Shown: positions 1 through 6,838 of the stretch, piece by piece
How positions within the stretch are numbered: the first letter of the stretch is position 1
Layout: every line of letters starts with the position of its first letter
NCBI GenBank assembly: GCA_000720805.1
Contig: JODI01000102.1
Coordinates: forward strand, 1-25,735
Origin: Streptomyces violaceoruber
GTDB taxonomy: Bacteria > Actinomycetota > Actinomycetes > Streptomycetales > Streptomycetaceae
Length of the DNA stretch: 25,735 nt
Direction: 5' to 3'
Notes under the pieces: generated by a model
What the model was told of the DNA's origin: nothing
Databases searched by the model: none
Seen by the model: the letters and a program-made list of their open reading frames with translations, nothing else
Program-made: the position numbers and the translations under genes

Positions 1-99
1 GCCTGGCTCCACACCTACAATCACCACCGCGGACACACCGCACTCAAAGGCCAACCACCCGCCAGCCGCGTCCCCAACCTCACGGGTCAGTACACCTAG
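1..99 (+). CDS. IS481-family transposase, C-terminal end (partial)
   Basis: The window opens inside a plus-strand reading frame whose last 32 residues contain YNHHRGHTALKGQPPASR. This is the typical end of the DDE integrase core (rve_3) of IS481-type transposases, where W..YN..RPH.AL.G..P..R is conserved. Only the tail is present, so the catalytic residues and the left end of the element lie outside the window. The TAG stop at 97-99 overlaps by two bases the stop codon of the convergent glycosyltransferase gene. The right inverted repeat of the element therefore probably lies at or overlapping the stop, near GTGTACTGACC read on the minus strand, but it cannot be proved without the other end. 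Confidence 0.8.
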   Translation, partial: AWLHTYNHHRGHTALKGQPPASRVPNLTGQYT

Positions 100-1370
100 A
101 CCAGCAGCAGGCCGCCGCACCGCTCGGCGCCGTCCTTCACCGCGATGAGGTTGGCGAGCACGTACGAGATGTTCTTCTCGGAGTGCCACTCGGACGGGAA
201 GAAGGTGGCGAGGCGCGAACTCTGGAACCGTGCCTCCAGATCGGGCACGAAGGCGCGGTAGTGGTTGTCCGTGTAGTACCAGAACGAGTTCTCGTTGTAG
301 TACGCGACGTGATTCGGGTCCTGGTACGCGCCCCGGCCGTCGGAGCTGGGGGTGACCGTGAGGAGCATGCCGCCGGGTGCCAGCAGCCGGTACAGCTCGT
401 TGATCAGCGGCACCTTCGCGGGCACGTGCTCGAGGAAGTTCACGGCCCGCATCAGGCCCACGGAGTCGTCGGGCAGGTCCACCCTGCCGGGCAGGGTCGC
501 GACGATGTCGACGCCCTCCGCCGGGTACTTGTCCACGCCCACGTAGCCGGGCGGCTTGCGGCGGGCCGCGCCCAGGTCCAGCGCGACGAGTCCCCTCCGG
601 TAGGTCCAGGCGAGGGCGTTGGCCTCGATGTACTTGTCGTACAGGGCGACCGTCTCGCGCTGGATGTGCGCGTTGATCTCCGGGTCGCGCTGGGTGTTGG
701 CCGGGTGCATCCGCTGGAGGTACAGACAGCGGGGGATGTGGTGGAAGTCGCCGATGTGGTAGAGACGGCACATCAGGTCCTGGTCGTCCAGGACCGTACG
801 AGCCGCGTCGTACCCGCCGGCCTTGTCGTAGGCGTCCTTGCGGAACGCCCGCACGTGGTTGGGCGCGTACCAGATGTAGGCGACGTTGTGCGGGGTCGGA
901 GCCATGGACCTGACTTGGAGCAGCTTGCGTCCGTCGACGCGCACGTCCTCGTAGTGCCAGCCGTGCTCCTCGTTGAAACGGCTGTCGTCGCGTTTCCCGT
1001 CCTCCGCGATCTGTGCGGTGTTGCTGTAGACGAACACGACGTCGGGATGCGCGTCGAAGGCCTTGCCGAGTTCCGCCAGGCACGCCTTCGCCAGCAGGTC
1101 GTCGTGGTCGAGTTCCACGAGGATCTCGCCGCGCGCCAGTTCACAGGCCCTGCGCTTCGCCGCTCCGACACCGACGACCTCGTCGGCGATCTCCACCCGG
1201 ACTCGCTCGTCGGGCTGCTCCGGCCGCCACCGGGCGCCGTTGTTGAGCAGGACGATCCACTCCCAGTCCTGACAGGTCTGCGCCTGCAGGGTCGCCAGGC
1301 ACTCATCGAGGAAACGGGGCCGGTGGCTCGGGGTGAAGACGGAGAACCTGGGTGTCGCGGTCGACGTCAT
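96..1370 (-). CDS. Glycosyltransferase family 2 - SAM methyltransferase fusion protein
   Basis: A 424-residue two-domain protein. Residues 8-200 look like a GT-A glycosyltransferase: a FSVFTPSHRPRFL start, then ARGEILVELDHDD, in which DHDD (88-91) is the DxD-type nucleotide-sugar/metal motif. From about residue 263 comes a class I methyltransferase (ALDLGA at the SAM loop, FLEHVPAK, LLAPGGMLLTVTPS), similar to Methyltransf_11. It probably glycosylates and methylates a surface glycan or secondary metabolite; the substrate is unknown. I chose the ATG at 1370 because AGGGAG lies about eight bases upstream and the GT motif starts directly behind it; a longer frame to 1550 has no support. The stop overlaps the IS transposase stop, so the extreme C-terminus (ERCGGLLLV) may have been altered by the insertion. 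Confidence 0.85.
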   Translation of the reverse strand: MTSTATPRFSVFTPSHRPRFLDECLATLQAQTCQDWEWIVLLNNGARWRPEQPDERVRVEIADEVVGVGAAKRRACELARGEILVELDHDDLLAKACLAELGKAFDAHPDVVFVYSNTAQIAEDGKRDDSRFNEEHGWHYEDVRVDGRKLLQVRSMAPTPHNVAYIWYAPNHVRAFRKDAYDKAGGYDAARTVLDDQDLMCRLYHIGDFHHIPRCLYLQRMHPANTQRDPEINAHIQRETVALYDKYIEANALAWTYRRGLVALDLGAARRKPPGYVGVDKYPAEGVDIVATLPGRVDLPDDSVGLMRAVNFLEHVPAKVPLINELYRLLAPGGMLLTVTPSSDGRGAYQDPNHVAYYNENSFWYYTDNHYRAFVPDLEARFQSSRLATFFPSEWHSEKNISYVLANLIAVKDGAERCGGLLLV

Positions 1371-1522
1371 CTGATGCTCCCTGTTGCCGCGTCGCATCTC
1401 GTGGACGAGTGCCATGTCCCTCGACGGTACGAGGCCGTACCGACGGTGCCGCCGCTTGGCGGGACCGTGGGGGACGCGGTCCACCCGAATGCACGCAGGG
1501 AGATCTTCTGACAAACAGGGCG

Positions 1523-1560
1523 CCCGGTCCGCGCGTCGCTGCGGGTGCACGCGGACCGGG
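1523..1560 (-). terminator. Hairpin, probable terminator of the 142-aa gene
   Basis: Perfect 11-bp arms (CCCGGTCCGCG at 1523-1533 and its complement at 1550-1560) with a 16-base loop. It lies 26 bases past the stop of the minus-strand gene at 1586-2014 and before the next minus-strand start at 1370. No T-tract follows, which is common for Streptomyces terminators. Its role is inferred from position. Confidence 0.5.
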
Positions 1561-1585
1561 GCCGCTCATGGGGACCCCGGGAGGG

Positions 1586-2014
1586 TCAGCCGGCCGCGGT
1601 GAGTTCCCTCGGCTCGGGCAGCGCGGCGGCGTGCGCGTCCATGCGCTCGGCGCTCAGGATCGCCGCGGCCGTGTCGGCGCGGGACGCGGCGACGACCAGT
1701 GCCCGTCCGGCCAGGGCATGGGCCCGCCGGTGCAGCGGCATGACCTGTGACTCGCGCCGCCCGCCGGAGGTCACCGCGCGGGCCGGCGTACGGCCGCCCC
1801 GCAGGCGGCAGACCTGCCCGGCGAGCCGGTCGGCCGCGGTGTCCAGGTCCGCGGAGGGCGCCAGGGCCCGCAACTCGTCCGTGACGGCGAGCAGTGCGGC
1901 GAGGTGGCTCGCGAGCTGGATGTCCAGCTCTTCCTCACGGGAACGGTGCGGGAAGTCCGCGGGGGTGTCGGCCATCGTGCTGTGGACCGACTTGGTGCGG
2001 ATCGGCTCGTACAT
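1586..2014 (-). CDS. Conserved hypothetical helical protein (142 aa)
   Basis: A 142-residue, Ala/Arg/Glu-rich protein without signal peptide or membrane segment. It looks almost wholly alpha-helical, for example EEELDIQLASHLAALLAVTDELRAL and a C-terminal half rich in Ala and Arg. I do not recognise a family or catalytic motif. The ATG at 2014 is preceded by a strong AGGAGG seven bases upstream. That ribosome binding site lies inside a 33-bp imperfect inverted repeat (2016-2048), so translation may be controlled by RNA structure or by a bound protein. It stands apart from the downstream glycosyltransferase, separated by a hairpin, and follows the aminotransferase gene on the same strand with 67 bases between them. 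Confidence 0.75.
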   Translation of the reverse strand: MYEPIRTKSVHSTMADTPADFPHRSREEELDIQLASHLAALLAVTDELRALAPSADLDTAADRLAGQVCRLRGGRTPARAVTSGGRRESQVMPLHRRAHALAGRALVVAASRADTAAAILSAERMDAHAAALPEPRELTAAG

Positions 2015-2015
2015 G

Positions 2016-2048
2016 GGATGGCCTCCTGAAACTGTCAGGAAGCCATCC
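2016..2048. promoter_or_regulatory. Inverted repeat enclosing the ribosome binding site
   Basis: Arms GGATGGCCTCCTGA (2016-2029) and TCAGGAAGCCATCC (2035-2048) pair at 13 of 14 positions around a 5-base loop. The AGGAGG of the 142-aa gene lies in one arm, so folding of the mRNA would hide it. Immediately beyond is TTAGA-ACTCG-TCTAA (2053-2067), a second interrupted palindrome that resembles Fur/PerR-type operators. Both roles are inferred. Confidence 0.45.
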
Positions 2049-2081
2049 TAGCTTAGAACTCGTCTAAACTTGAAACGGCTG

Positions 2082-3293
2082 TCAGGGCTGGCTGTAGCCG
2101 TCCAGGAAGGTGCCGATCCGGGTGATCGCCGACCGCAGGTCGGCGACCGTCGGCAGGGTCACGACCCGGAAGTGGTCCGGTTCGGGCCAGTTGAAGCCGG
2201 TGCCCTGGACGACCATGATCTTCTCCTGCCGGAGCAGGTCCAGGACCATCCGCCGGTCGTCCTTGATCTTGAAGACCTGCGGGTCCAGGCGCGGGAAGAG
2301 ATACAGCGCCCCCTTCGGCTTCACACAGCTCACCCCCGGGATCTGGGTCAGCAGCTCGTACGCGAGGTCCCGCTGCTCCCGCAGGCGTCCGCCCGGCAGC
2401 ACCAGGTCGTTGATGGTCTGCCGCCCGCTGAGCGCGGCGACCACCCCGTGCTGACCCGGCATGTTCGCGCACAGGCGCATGTTCGCCAGGATCGTCAGGC
2501 CCTCGATGTAGGAGTCGGCGTGCGCGCGCGGCCCGGAGATCGACATCCAGCCGACTCGGTAACCGGCGACCCGGTACGCCTTGGACATCCCGTTGAAGGT
2601 GAGGGTGAGCAGGTCGGGGGCGACCTTGGCGGTCGGGGTGTGCGTGGCGTCGTCGTACAGGATCTTGTCGTAGATCTCGTCCGAGCAGACCAGCAGGTTG
2701 TGCCGGCGGGCGATGTCGGTCAGGCCCCGCAGCATCGCCTCGTCGTATACCGCGCCGGTCGGGTTGTTCGGGTTGATGATGACGAGGGCCTTGGTGCGGT
2801 CGGTGACCTTCCGCTCCACGTCCGCGAGGTCGGGCATCCAGTCGGACTGCTCGTCGCACCGGTAGTGCACGGCGGTGCCGCCGGACAGGGACACGGCGGC
2901 GGTCCACAGCGGATAGTCGGGCGCCGGTACGAGGACCTCGTCCCCGTCGTCCAGCAGTCCCTGCATCGCCATCACGATCAGCTCGGAGACGCCGTTGCCG
3001 ATGAAGACGTGCTCGACGTCCGTCTCGATGCCGAGGGTCTGGTTGTGCATGACGACCGCCCGCCGCGCGGCGAGCAGACCCTTGGCGTCGCCGTAGCCGT
3101 GCGCCGACGACACGTTGCGGAGGATGTCCTCAAGAATCTCCGGCGGGCACTCGAAGCCGAACGCGGCCGGGTTGCCGGTGTTGAGCTTGAGGATGCGGTG
3201 CCCTGCCGCTTCCAGGCGCATCGCCTCCTCGAGAACCGGGCCCCGGATCTCGTAACAGACGTTGGCGAGCTTGGTCGACTGGATCACCTGCAT
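2082..3293 (-). CDS. alaA: AlaA-type alanine aminotransferase (PLP-dependent)
   Basis: A 403-residue fold-type I aminotransferase that closely matches what I remember of E. coli AlaA along the whole length: STKLANVCYEIRGPV, LKLNTGNPAAFGFE, VSELIVMAMQ, LVPAPDYPLWTAAVSLS, INPNNPTGAVY, SDEIYDKILYDD, MRLCANMP and VSCVKPKGALY are all present. The PLP-binding lysine is K238 in FNGMSKAYRVAGYR. The family transfers the amino group between glutamate/2-oxoglutarate and alanine/pyruvate in the cytoplasm. I chose the ATG at 3293 because homology begins with MQVIQSTKLANV; a longer frame to 3389 has no family support. No clear Shine-Dalgarno is visible upstream of this ATG, so the mRNA may have a very short leader. 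Confidence 0.93.
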   Translation of the reverse strand: MQVIQSTKLANVCYEIRGPVLEEAMRLEAAGHRILKLNTGNPAAFGFECPPEILEDILRNVSSAHGYGDAKGLLAARRAVVMHNQTLGIETDVEHVFIGNGVSELIVMAMQGLLDDGDEVLVPAPDYPLWTAAVSLSGGTAVHYRCDEQSDWMPDLADVERKVTDRTKALVIINPNNPTGAVYDEAMLRGLTDIARRHNLLVCSDEIYDKILYDDATHTPTAKVAPDLLTLTFNGMSKAYRVAGYRVGWMSISGPRAHADSYIEGLTILANMRLCANMPGQHGVVAALSGRQTINDLVLPGGRLREQRDLAYELLTQIPGVSCVKPKGALYLFPRLDPQVFKIKDDRRMVLDLLRQEKIMVVQGTGFNWPEPDHFRVVTLPTVADLRSAITRIGTFLDGYSQP

Positions 3294-3405
3294 GTCTGGG
3301 AGCTTACGGCTCGGTAACGCTCGCCGGGTCGTGTTTTCCGCCACTTGAGACGTGGCGGTTTGGGTGGGTATCGCCGACGGCTGTCCCACCGGCCTCCTCC
3401 GTCCC

Positions 3406-3411
3406 TAGAAT
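3406..3411 (+). promoter_or_regulatory. -10 box of a probable leaderless transcript
   Basis: TAGAAT ends eight bases before the ATG at 3420 and no Shine-Dalgarno lies between them, the spacing expected when transcription starts at or next to the start codon. No convincing -35 box was found. Confidence 0.4.
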
Positions 3412-3419
3412 GCGCGGCC

Positions 3420-4124
3420 ATGGCCTTGCCACCGCAGCACGACAACGACGCGTACGGCGTTCCCGACGTCACCCGGGAGAGTGCCGGGTTCCCGGGGTCG
3501 CCGAACGTGTACCACCCGCGGGCCGAGGCGACGCCCCTGTACGAGGAGTACGCCGATCCGGCGGCCGCGCACGGCTGGCAGAACGCCTACGACCAGACCC
3601 GCGAGCTGCCCTCCGTGGCCGTCGACGCCCCGGCCCCGGCCCGCAGTGGTTCCGGTCGGGGGCGGCGCCGGGCGCGGCGTAAGCCGGCCGGACGGCCCTC
3701 GCGCCGCACCCTGGTCGCCGTCGGCGCGGTGGGGGTGTCCGCCGCGGCGCTGATCGCCGGGTTCTCGTTCTCGGGGTCCTCCTCGGGCGGGGCCCAGCAC
3801 ACGAAGAGCGGCGGCGCGCGGTCGGTGCCGGACGAGCCCACCGGCCCCACCGGCCCGACCGGCGCGGCTTCCTCGGCCGGTCCGGCGGTCCCCTCCGACG
3901 CTCCGGGCGCCGGGGCGACGGCCGTCACGGTCGTCGGGGGGACCACGGCGGATGTGACGCGGGCCGGCGCCACCTCGCCCACGTCGTACACGGGCGGGTC
4001 GACGACCGGCCCCACCTCGGCGGCCGCTTCCTCCGCGCCGGCCTCGAACGACCCGACCACCTCCGGACCGGGCAACTCCACCGGCAAGGGGCGCGGGCAC
4101 GGCAGTACGAAGGGCCCCAAGTAA
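3420..4124 (+). CDS. Ser/Thr/Pro-rich membrane-anchored protein of unknown function
   Basis: A 234-residue protein without a recognised domain. The first 95 or so residues are hydrophilic and end in an Arg-rich stretch (GRGRRRARRKPAGRPSRRT). One hydrophobic segment follows (LVAVGAVGVSAAALIAGFSF, about 101-120), and the rest is a low-complexity Ser/Thr/Gly/Pro/Ala tail with PTGPTGPTG. The positive charges before the segment predict an N-in, C-out membrane protein with the Ser/Thr-rich tail outside, perhaps glycosylated or embedded in the wall. The ATG at 3420 is preferred because TAGAAT lies at leaderless spacing; the in-frame ATG at 3345 has no such support. It diverges from the alaA gene. 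Confidence 0.75.
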   Translation: MALPPQHDNDAYGVPDVTRESAGFPGSPNVYHPRAEATPLYEEYADPAAAHGWQNAYDQTRELPSVAVDAPAPARSGSGRGRRRARRKPAGRPSRRTLVAVGAVGVSAAALIAGFSFSGSSSGGAQHTKSGGARSVPDEPTGPTGPTGAASSAGPAVPSDAPGAGATAVTVVGGTTADVTRAGATSPTSYTGGSTTGPTSAAASSAPASNDPTTSGPGNSTGKGRGHGSTKGPK

Positions 4125-4175
4125 CGGCACAGGCCGAAAAGAACTCCTTGCTTCCGCACGCCCCTATATTGACAA

Positions 4176-4213
4176 TGCGCATGACAAAATCGCATGGCAG
4201 CACTGCGCATGAC
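4176..4213 (+). promoter_or_regulatory. Promoter region with 10-bp direct repeat upstream of the protease gene
   Basis: TTGACA (4169-4174) is followed by TGCGCATGAC at 4176-4185, repeated exactly at 4204-4213. The 28-bp period means the copies are not on exactly the same DNA face. A related TTGAC-TGC.CATG string lies upstream of the secreted carboxypeptidase gene (14372-14385, minus). The repeat may bind a regulator of secreted proteases; this is inferred. Confidence 0.35.
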
Positions 4214-4221
4214 CGACCTGC

Positions 4222-4248
4222 GGGTGACCGGAAGATCTCCGGTCACCC
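4222..4248 (+). promoter_or_regulatory. Perfect 11-bp inverted repeat in the protease leader
   Basis: GGGTGACCGGA (4222-4232) pairs perfectly with 4238-4248 around a 5-base loop, 25 bases before the protease start codon. It could be an RNA hairpin in the leader or a protein operator. Confidence 0.45.
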
Positions 4249-4273
4249 TCGTCATATAGAGGGGACCCCCCAC

Positions 4274-5128
4274 ATGAGAAAGCCTCTCGTCGCCGCGCTC
4301 TTCGCCCTGGTGGTCGCCGGAACCGGCGCGGCACCGGCGGTCGCGGCGCCCGCGGCCCCCGCGCCGGCCGAAGCTGTCGCCGCTCCCGCGATCAAGGCGG
4401 TCACCTTCGCCGGAACCGTCTCGCTCAGCAACTGTTCCGGCTCGGTGGTCCGCTTCCCGGGTTCCGAGGACGACGACCCGGCGCTCGTGATGTCGAACGG
4501 CCACTGCCTGGAGACCGGGTTCCCGGCGGCCGGCGAGGTCGTCGTCGACCAGCCCTCCACCCGCACCTTCGGCCTGCTCAACTCCGCCGGCAGCCGGCTC
4601 GGCACCCTGCGCGCCAGCAAGATCGCGTACGCGACGATGACCGACACGGACGTCTCGCTGTACCAGCTCACCACCACGTACGCGCAGATCAAGAGCTCGT
4701 ACGGCATCTCCGCGCTGACCCTGAACGACACGCACCCGACCGCCGGCACCGCCATCACGGTCGTCTCCGGCTACTGGAAGCGGACGTACGCCTGCAACGT
4801 CGACGGCTTCGCCTACCGCCTCAAGGAAGGCGAGTGGACCTGGAAGGACTCGGTCCGCTACACCTCCGCCTGCCAGACCATCGGCGGCACCTCGGGCTCG
4901 CCCGTCGTCGACAACGCCACCGGCAAGGTCGTCGCCGTCAACAACACCGGCAACGAGGACGGCGGCCGCTGCACCGACAACAACCCCTGCGAGGTCGACG
5001 CCAACGGCACCGTCACCGTCCGCAAGGGCATCAACTACGCCCAGGAGACCTACCAGATACCGGCCTGCTTCGGCCTCGACAACAAGCTCGACCTGAGCCG
5101 GAGCGGCTGCACCCTGCCCAAGCCGTAG
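4274..5128 (+). CDS. Secreted trypsin-like serine protease (S1 type)
   Basis: A 284-residue secreted endopeptidase. The N-terminus MRKPLVAALFALVVAGTG followed by AVAA is a Sec signal peptide with cleavage expected near residues 25-26, then a short Ala/Pro-rich segment. The likely catalytic triad is His77 (MSNGHCLE), Asp126 (TDTDVSLY) and Ser207 (GGTSGSPVVD), the order seen in chymotrypsin-fold proteases. Cysteines near residues 54, 78, 174 and 200, with more in the C-terminal part, could form disulfides. I chose the ATG at 4274 because AGGGGA lies about eight bases upstream and the signal peptide begins there; the frame extends to 4148 without support. The leader carries direct and inverted repeats. 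The gene converges on the amidohydrolase gene with 21 bases between stops. Confidence 0.88.
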   Translation: MRKPLVAALFALVVAGTGAAPAVAAPAAPAPAEAVAAPAIKAVTFAGTVSLSNCSGSVVRFPGSEDDDPALVMSNGHCLETGFPAAGEVVVDQPSTRTFGLLNSAGSRLGTLRASKIAYATMTDTDVSLYQLTTTYAQIKSSYGISALTLNDTHPTAGTAITVVSGYWKRTYACNVDGFAYRLKEGEWTWKDSVRYTSACQTIGGTSGSPVVDNATGKVVAVNNTGNEDGGRCTDNNPCEVDANGTVTVRKGINYAQETYQIPACFGLDNKLDLSRSGCTLPKP

Positions 5129-5149
5129 CCCGTCGACGATCCCTGGGCC

Positions 5150-6772
5150 CTACGGAGTCCTGCGCACCGCCCGCCCCGCCAGTACGTCCGTCCGGCGGCC
5201 GTCCTCGATCACGAAACGGCCGTCGACCAGGACGTACGGGATGCCCCTCGGGAGCACCCGCGGGTTCTCGAAACTCGACCCCGCCGCCACCGTGGCCGGG
5301 TCGAACAGCACCAGGTCCGCACGGTACCCCTCGCGGACCAGCCCGCGGTCCGGCAGCCGCAGCCGGGCCGCCGGGCGGGCGGTGAGGTGGGCGACGCACT
5401 CCTCCAGGGACAGCACGCCCAACTCCCGTACGTACCGGCCGAGGTACTGCGGGAAGGTGCCGTACGCCCGCGGGTGCGGCTTGGCGCCCTGGAGGATGCC
5501 GTCGGAGCCGCCGGTGTGCACGCGGTGCCGCATGATCGCCCGCACGTTCTCCTCGTGCCCGACGTGCTGGAGGATCGTCGTCCCGAGCCGGTCGTCGAGG
5601 AGGAGCCGGCGGGCGGTGACCCAGGGCGCCTCGCCGAGCCGGTCCGCCGACTCCTGGACCGTACGGCCGACGTGGTCGGCCAGCGCGGGGCTCGTCACCC
5701 CCGAGATCTCGATCGTGTCCCACTCCACGGGCACCCCGTGGCAGCCGTCCGCGCCGACGACCTCCAGGTGGTGCCGGACGCGCTCCGCGGTCCCGTCGTC
5801 CGCGAGCCTCCGCAGGATCTCCTCCGGGCCGCCCTCGCTCGCCCAGCTCGGCAGCAGCGCCACGAGCGTGGTGGAGCCGGGGGTGTAGGGGTACGTGTCG
5901 AGGCTGATGTCGGCTCCGGCGGCGAGCGCGTCGTCCAGGAGGGACAGCAGTTCGGGCGCCCGCCCCTTGTTCACACCGAAGTTCATGGTGGCGTGGGCGA
6001 GATGGAGGGGGCAGCCGGCCTCCCGGGTGAGGGCCACCATCTCCTCGTACGCCCGCAACGCCCCGGCCCCGTACGACCGGTGATGCGGGCAGTAGTAGCC
6101 GCCGTACCGCGCCACCACCCGGCACAGCTCGGTGAGTTCGGCGTCCTTGGCGTACATGCCGGGGGTGTAGGTGAGGCCCGAGGACATGCCGACGGCGCCC
6201 TGCTCCATGCCCTGGGCGACCAACTGCCGCATGCGGTCCAGCTCCTGCGGCGTCGCCTCGCGGTCGGCCCAGCCGACGGCGAGCGCGCGGACCGTGCCCT
6301 GCGGGATGAGGTAGGCGGCGTTGACGGCGATGCCCTGGCCGTCGAAGCCGGAGTCGAGCCGGTCGAGGTACTCGCCGACCGACCGCCAGTCGAAGTCGAT
6401 GTCCTCGCCGTCGCCGTTCCAGCCGGTGATGGCCCGGCGGACCTCGTCCCGGGTCCGGTCGTCCACCGGGGCGTACGACAGCCCGTCCTGGCCGAGGACC
6501 TCCAGCGTGACGCCCTGCGCGGCCTTGGCGCTGTGGTCGGGGTCGCGGAGCAGGGCGAGGTCGCTGTGCGCGTGCATGTCGATGAAGCCGGGGGAGAGGG
6601 CGAGCCCCTCGGCGTCCAGTTCCCGGCGGGCCTCGGGGCGCTGGCAGCCGGCCGCCGCGGCCTCCTGGACGATTCCCACGATCCGGCCGCCGTCGACGAC
6701 CACGTCGGCGCGGTACGACGGACCGCCGGTGCCGTCCACGACGTCCGCGTCCCGGATGACCAGCTCTTCCAT
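5150..6772 (-). CDS. N-acyl-D-amino-acid deacylase family amidohydrolase
   Basis: A 540-residue cytoplasmic amidohydrolase of the D-aminoacylase/dihydroorotase group, close to the usual length for the family. It has the start VIRDADVVDGTGGPSYRADV, the metal motif GFIDMHAHSD, CPHHRSYG and LHLAHA as the other His ligands, and the catalytic-Asp region GGSDGILQG. The family strips acyl groups from N-acyl-D-amino acids using zinc. The usual zinc-ligand Cys (GNCG) is replaced by Asp in VLGQDGLSYAP. GAGGGG stands before the ATG. It follows the deaminase gene by 44 bases on the same strand, so the two are probably co-transcribed. In the proposed pathway it would deacetylate N-acetyl-D-glucosaminate, which is an N-acyl-D-amino acid; the substrate is inferred. 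Confidence 0.88.
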   Translation of the reverse strand: MEELVIRDADVVDGTGGPSYRADVVVDGGRIVGIVQEAAAAGCQRPEARRELDAEGLALSPGFIDMHAHSDLALLRDPDHSAKAAQGVTLEVLGQDGLSYAPVDDRTRDEVRRAITGWNGDGEDIDFDWRSVGEYLDRLDSGFDGQGIAVNAAYLIPQGTVRALAVGWADREATPQELDRMRQLVAQGMEQGAVGMSSGLTYTPGMYAKDAELTELCRVVARYGGYYCPHHRSYGAGALRAYEEMVALTREAGCPLHLAHATMNFGVNKGRAPELLSLLDDALAAGADISLDTYPYTPGSTTLVALLPSWASEGGPEEILRRLADDGTAERVRHHLEVVGADGCHGVPVEWDTIEISGVTSPALADHVGRTVQESADRLGEAPWVTARRLLLDDRLGTTILQHVGHEENVRAIMRHRVHTGGSDGILQGAKPHPRAYGTFPQYLGRYVRELGVLSLEECVAHLTARPAARLRLPDRGLVREGYRADLVLFDPATVAAGSSFENPRVLPRGIPYVLVDGRFVIEDGRRTDVLAGRAVRRTP

Positions 6773-6787
6773 GCCGAACCCCTCAGC

Positions 6788-6838
6788 AGAACGTACGGAT
6801 GTACCCGGCTACCCGACTAGAAGAACGTACGGATGTAC
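6788..6838. repeat. 17-bp perfect direct repeat at the deaminase/amidohydrolase junction
   Basis: AGAACGTACGGATGTAC occurs at 6788-6804 and again at 6822-6838. The second copy encodes the last residues of the deaminase (YIRTFF); the first lies in the short intergenic region. It looks like a local duplication of the gene's tail. Confidence 0.8.

Noticed and set aside
183..1511. 442-codon plus-strand frame over the glycosyltransferase gene
   Set aside because: Val/Arg-rich antisense shadow without motifs; the minus strand has DHDD and SAM-binding motifs.
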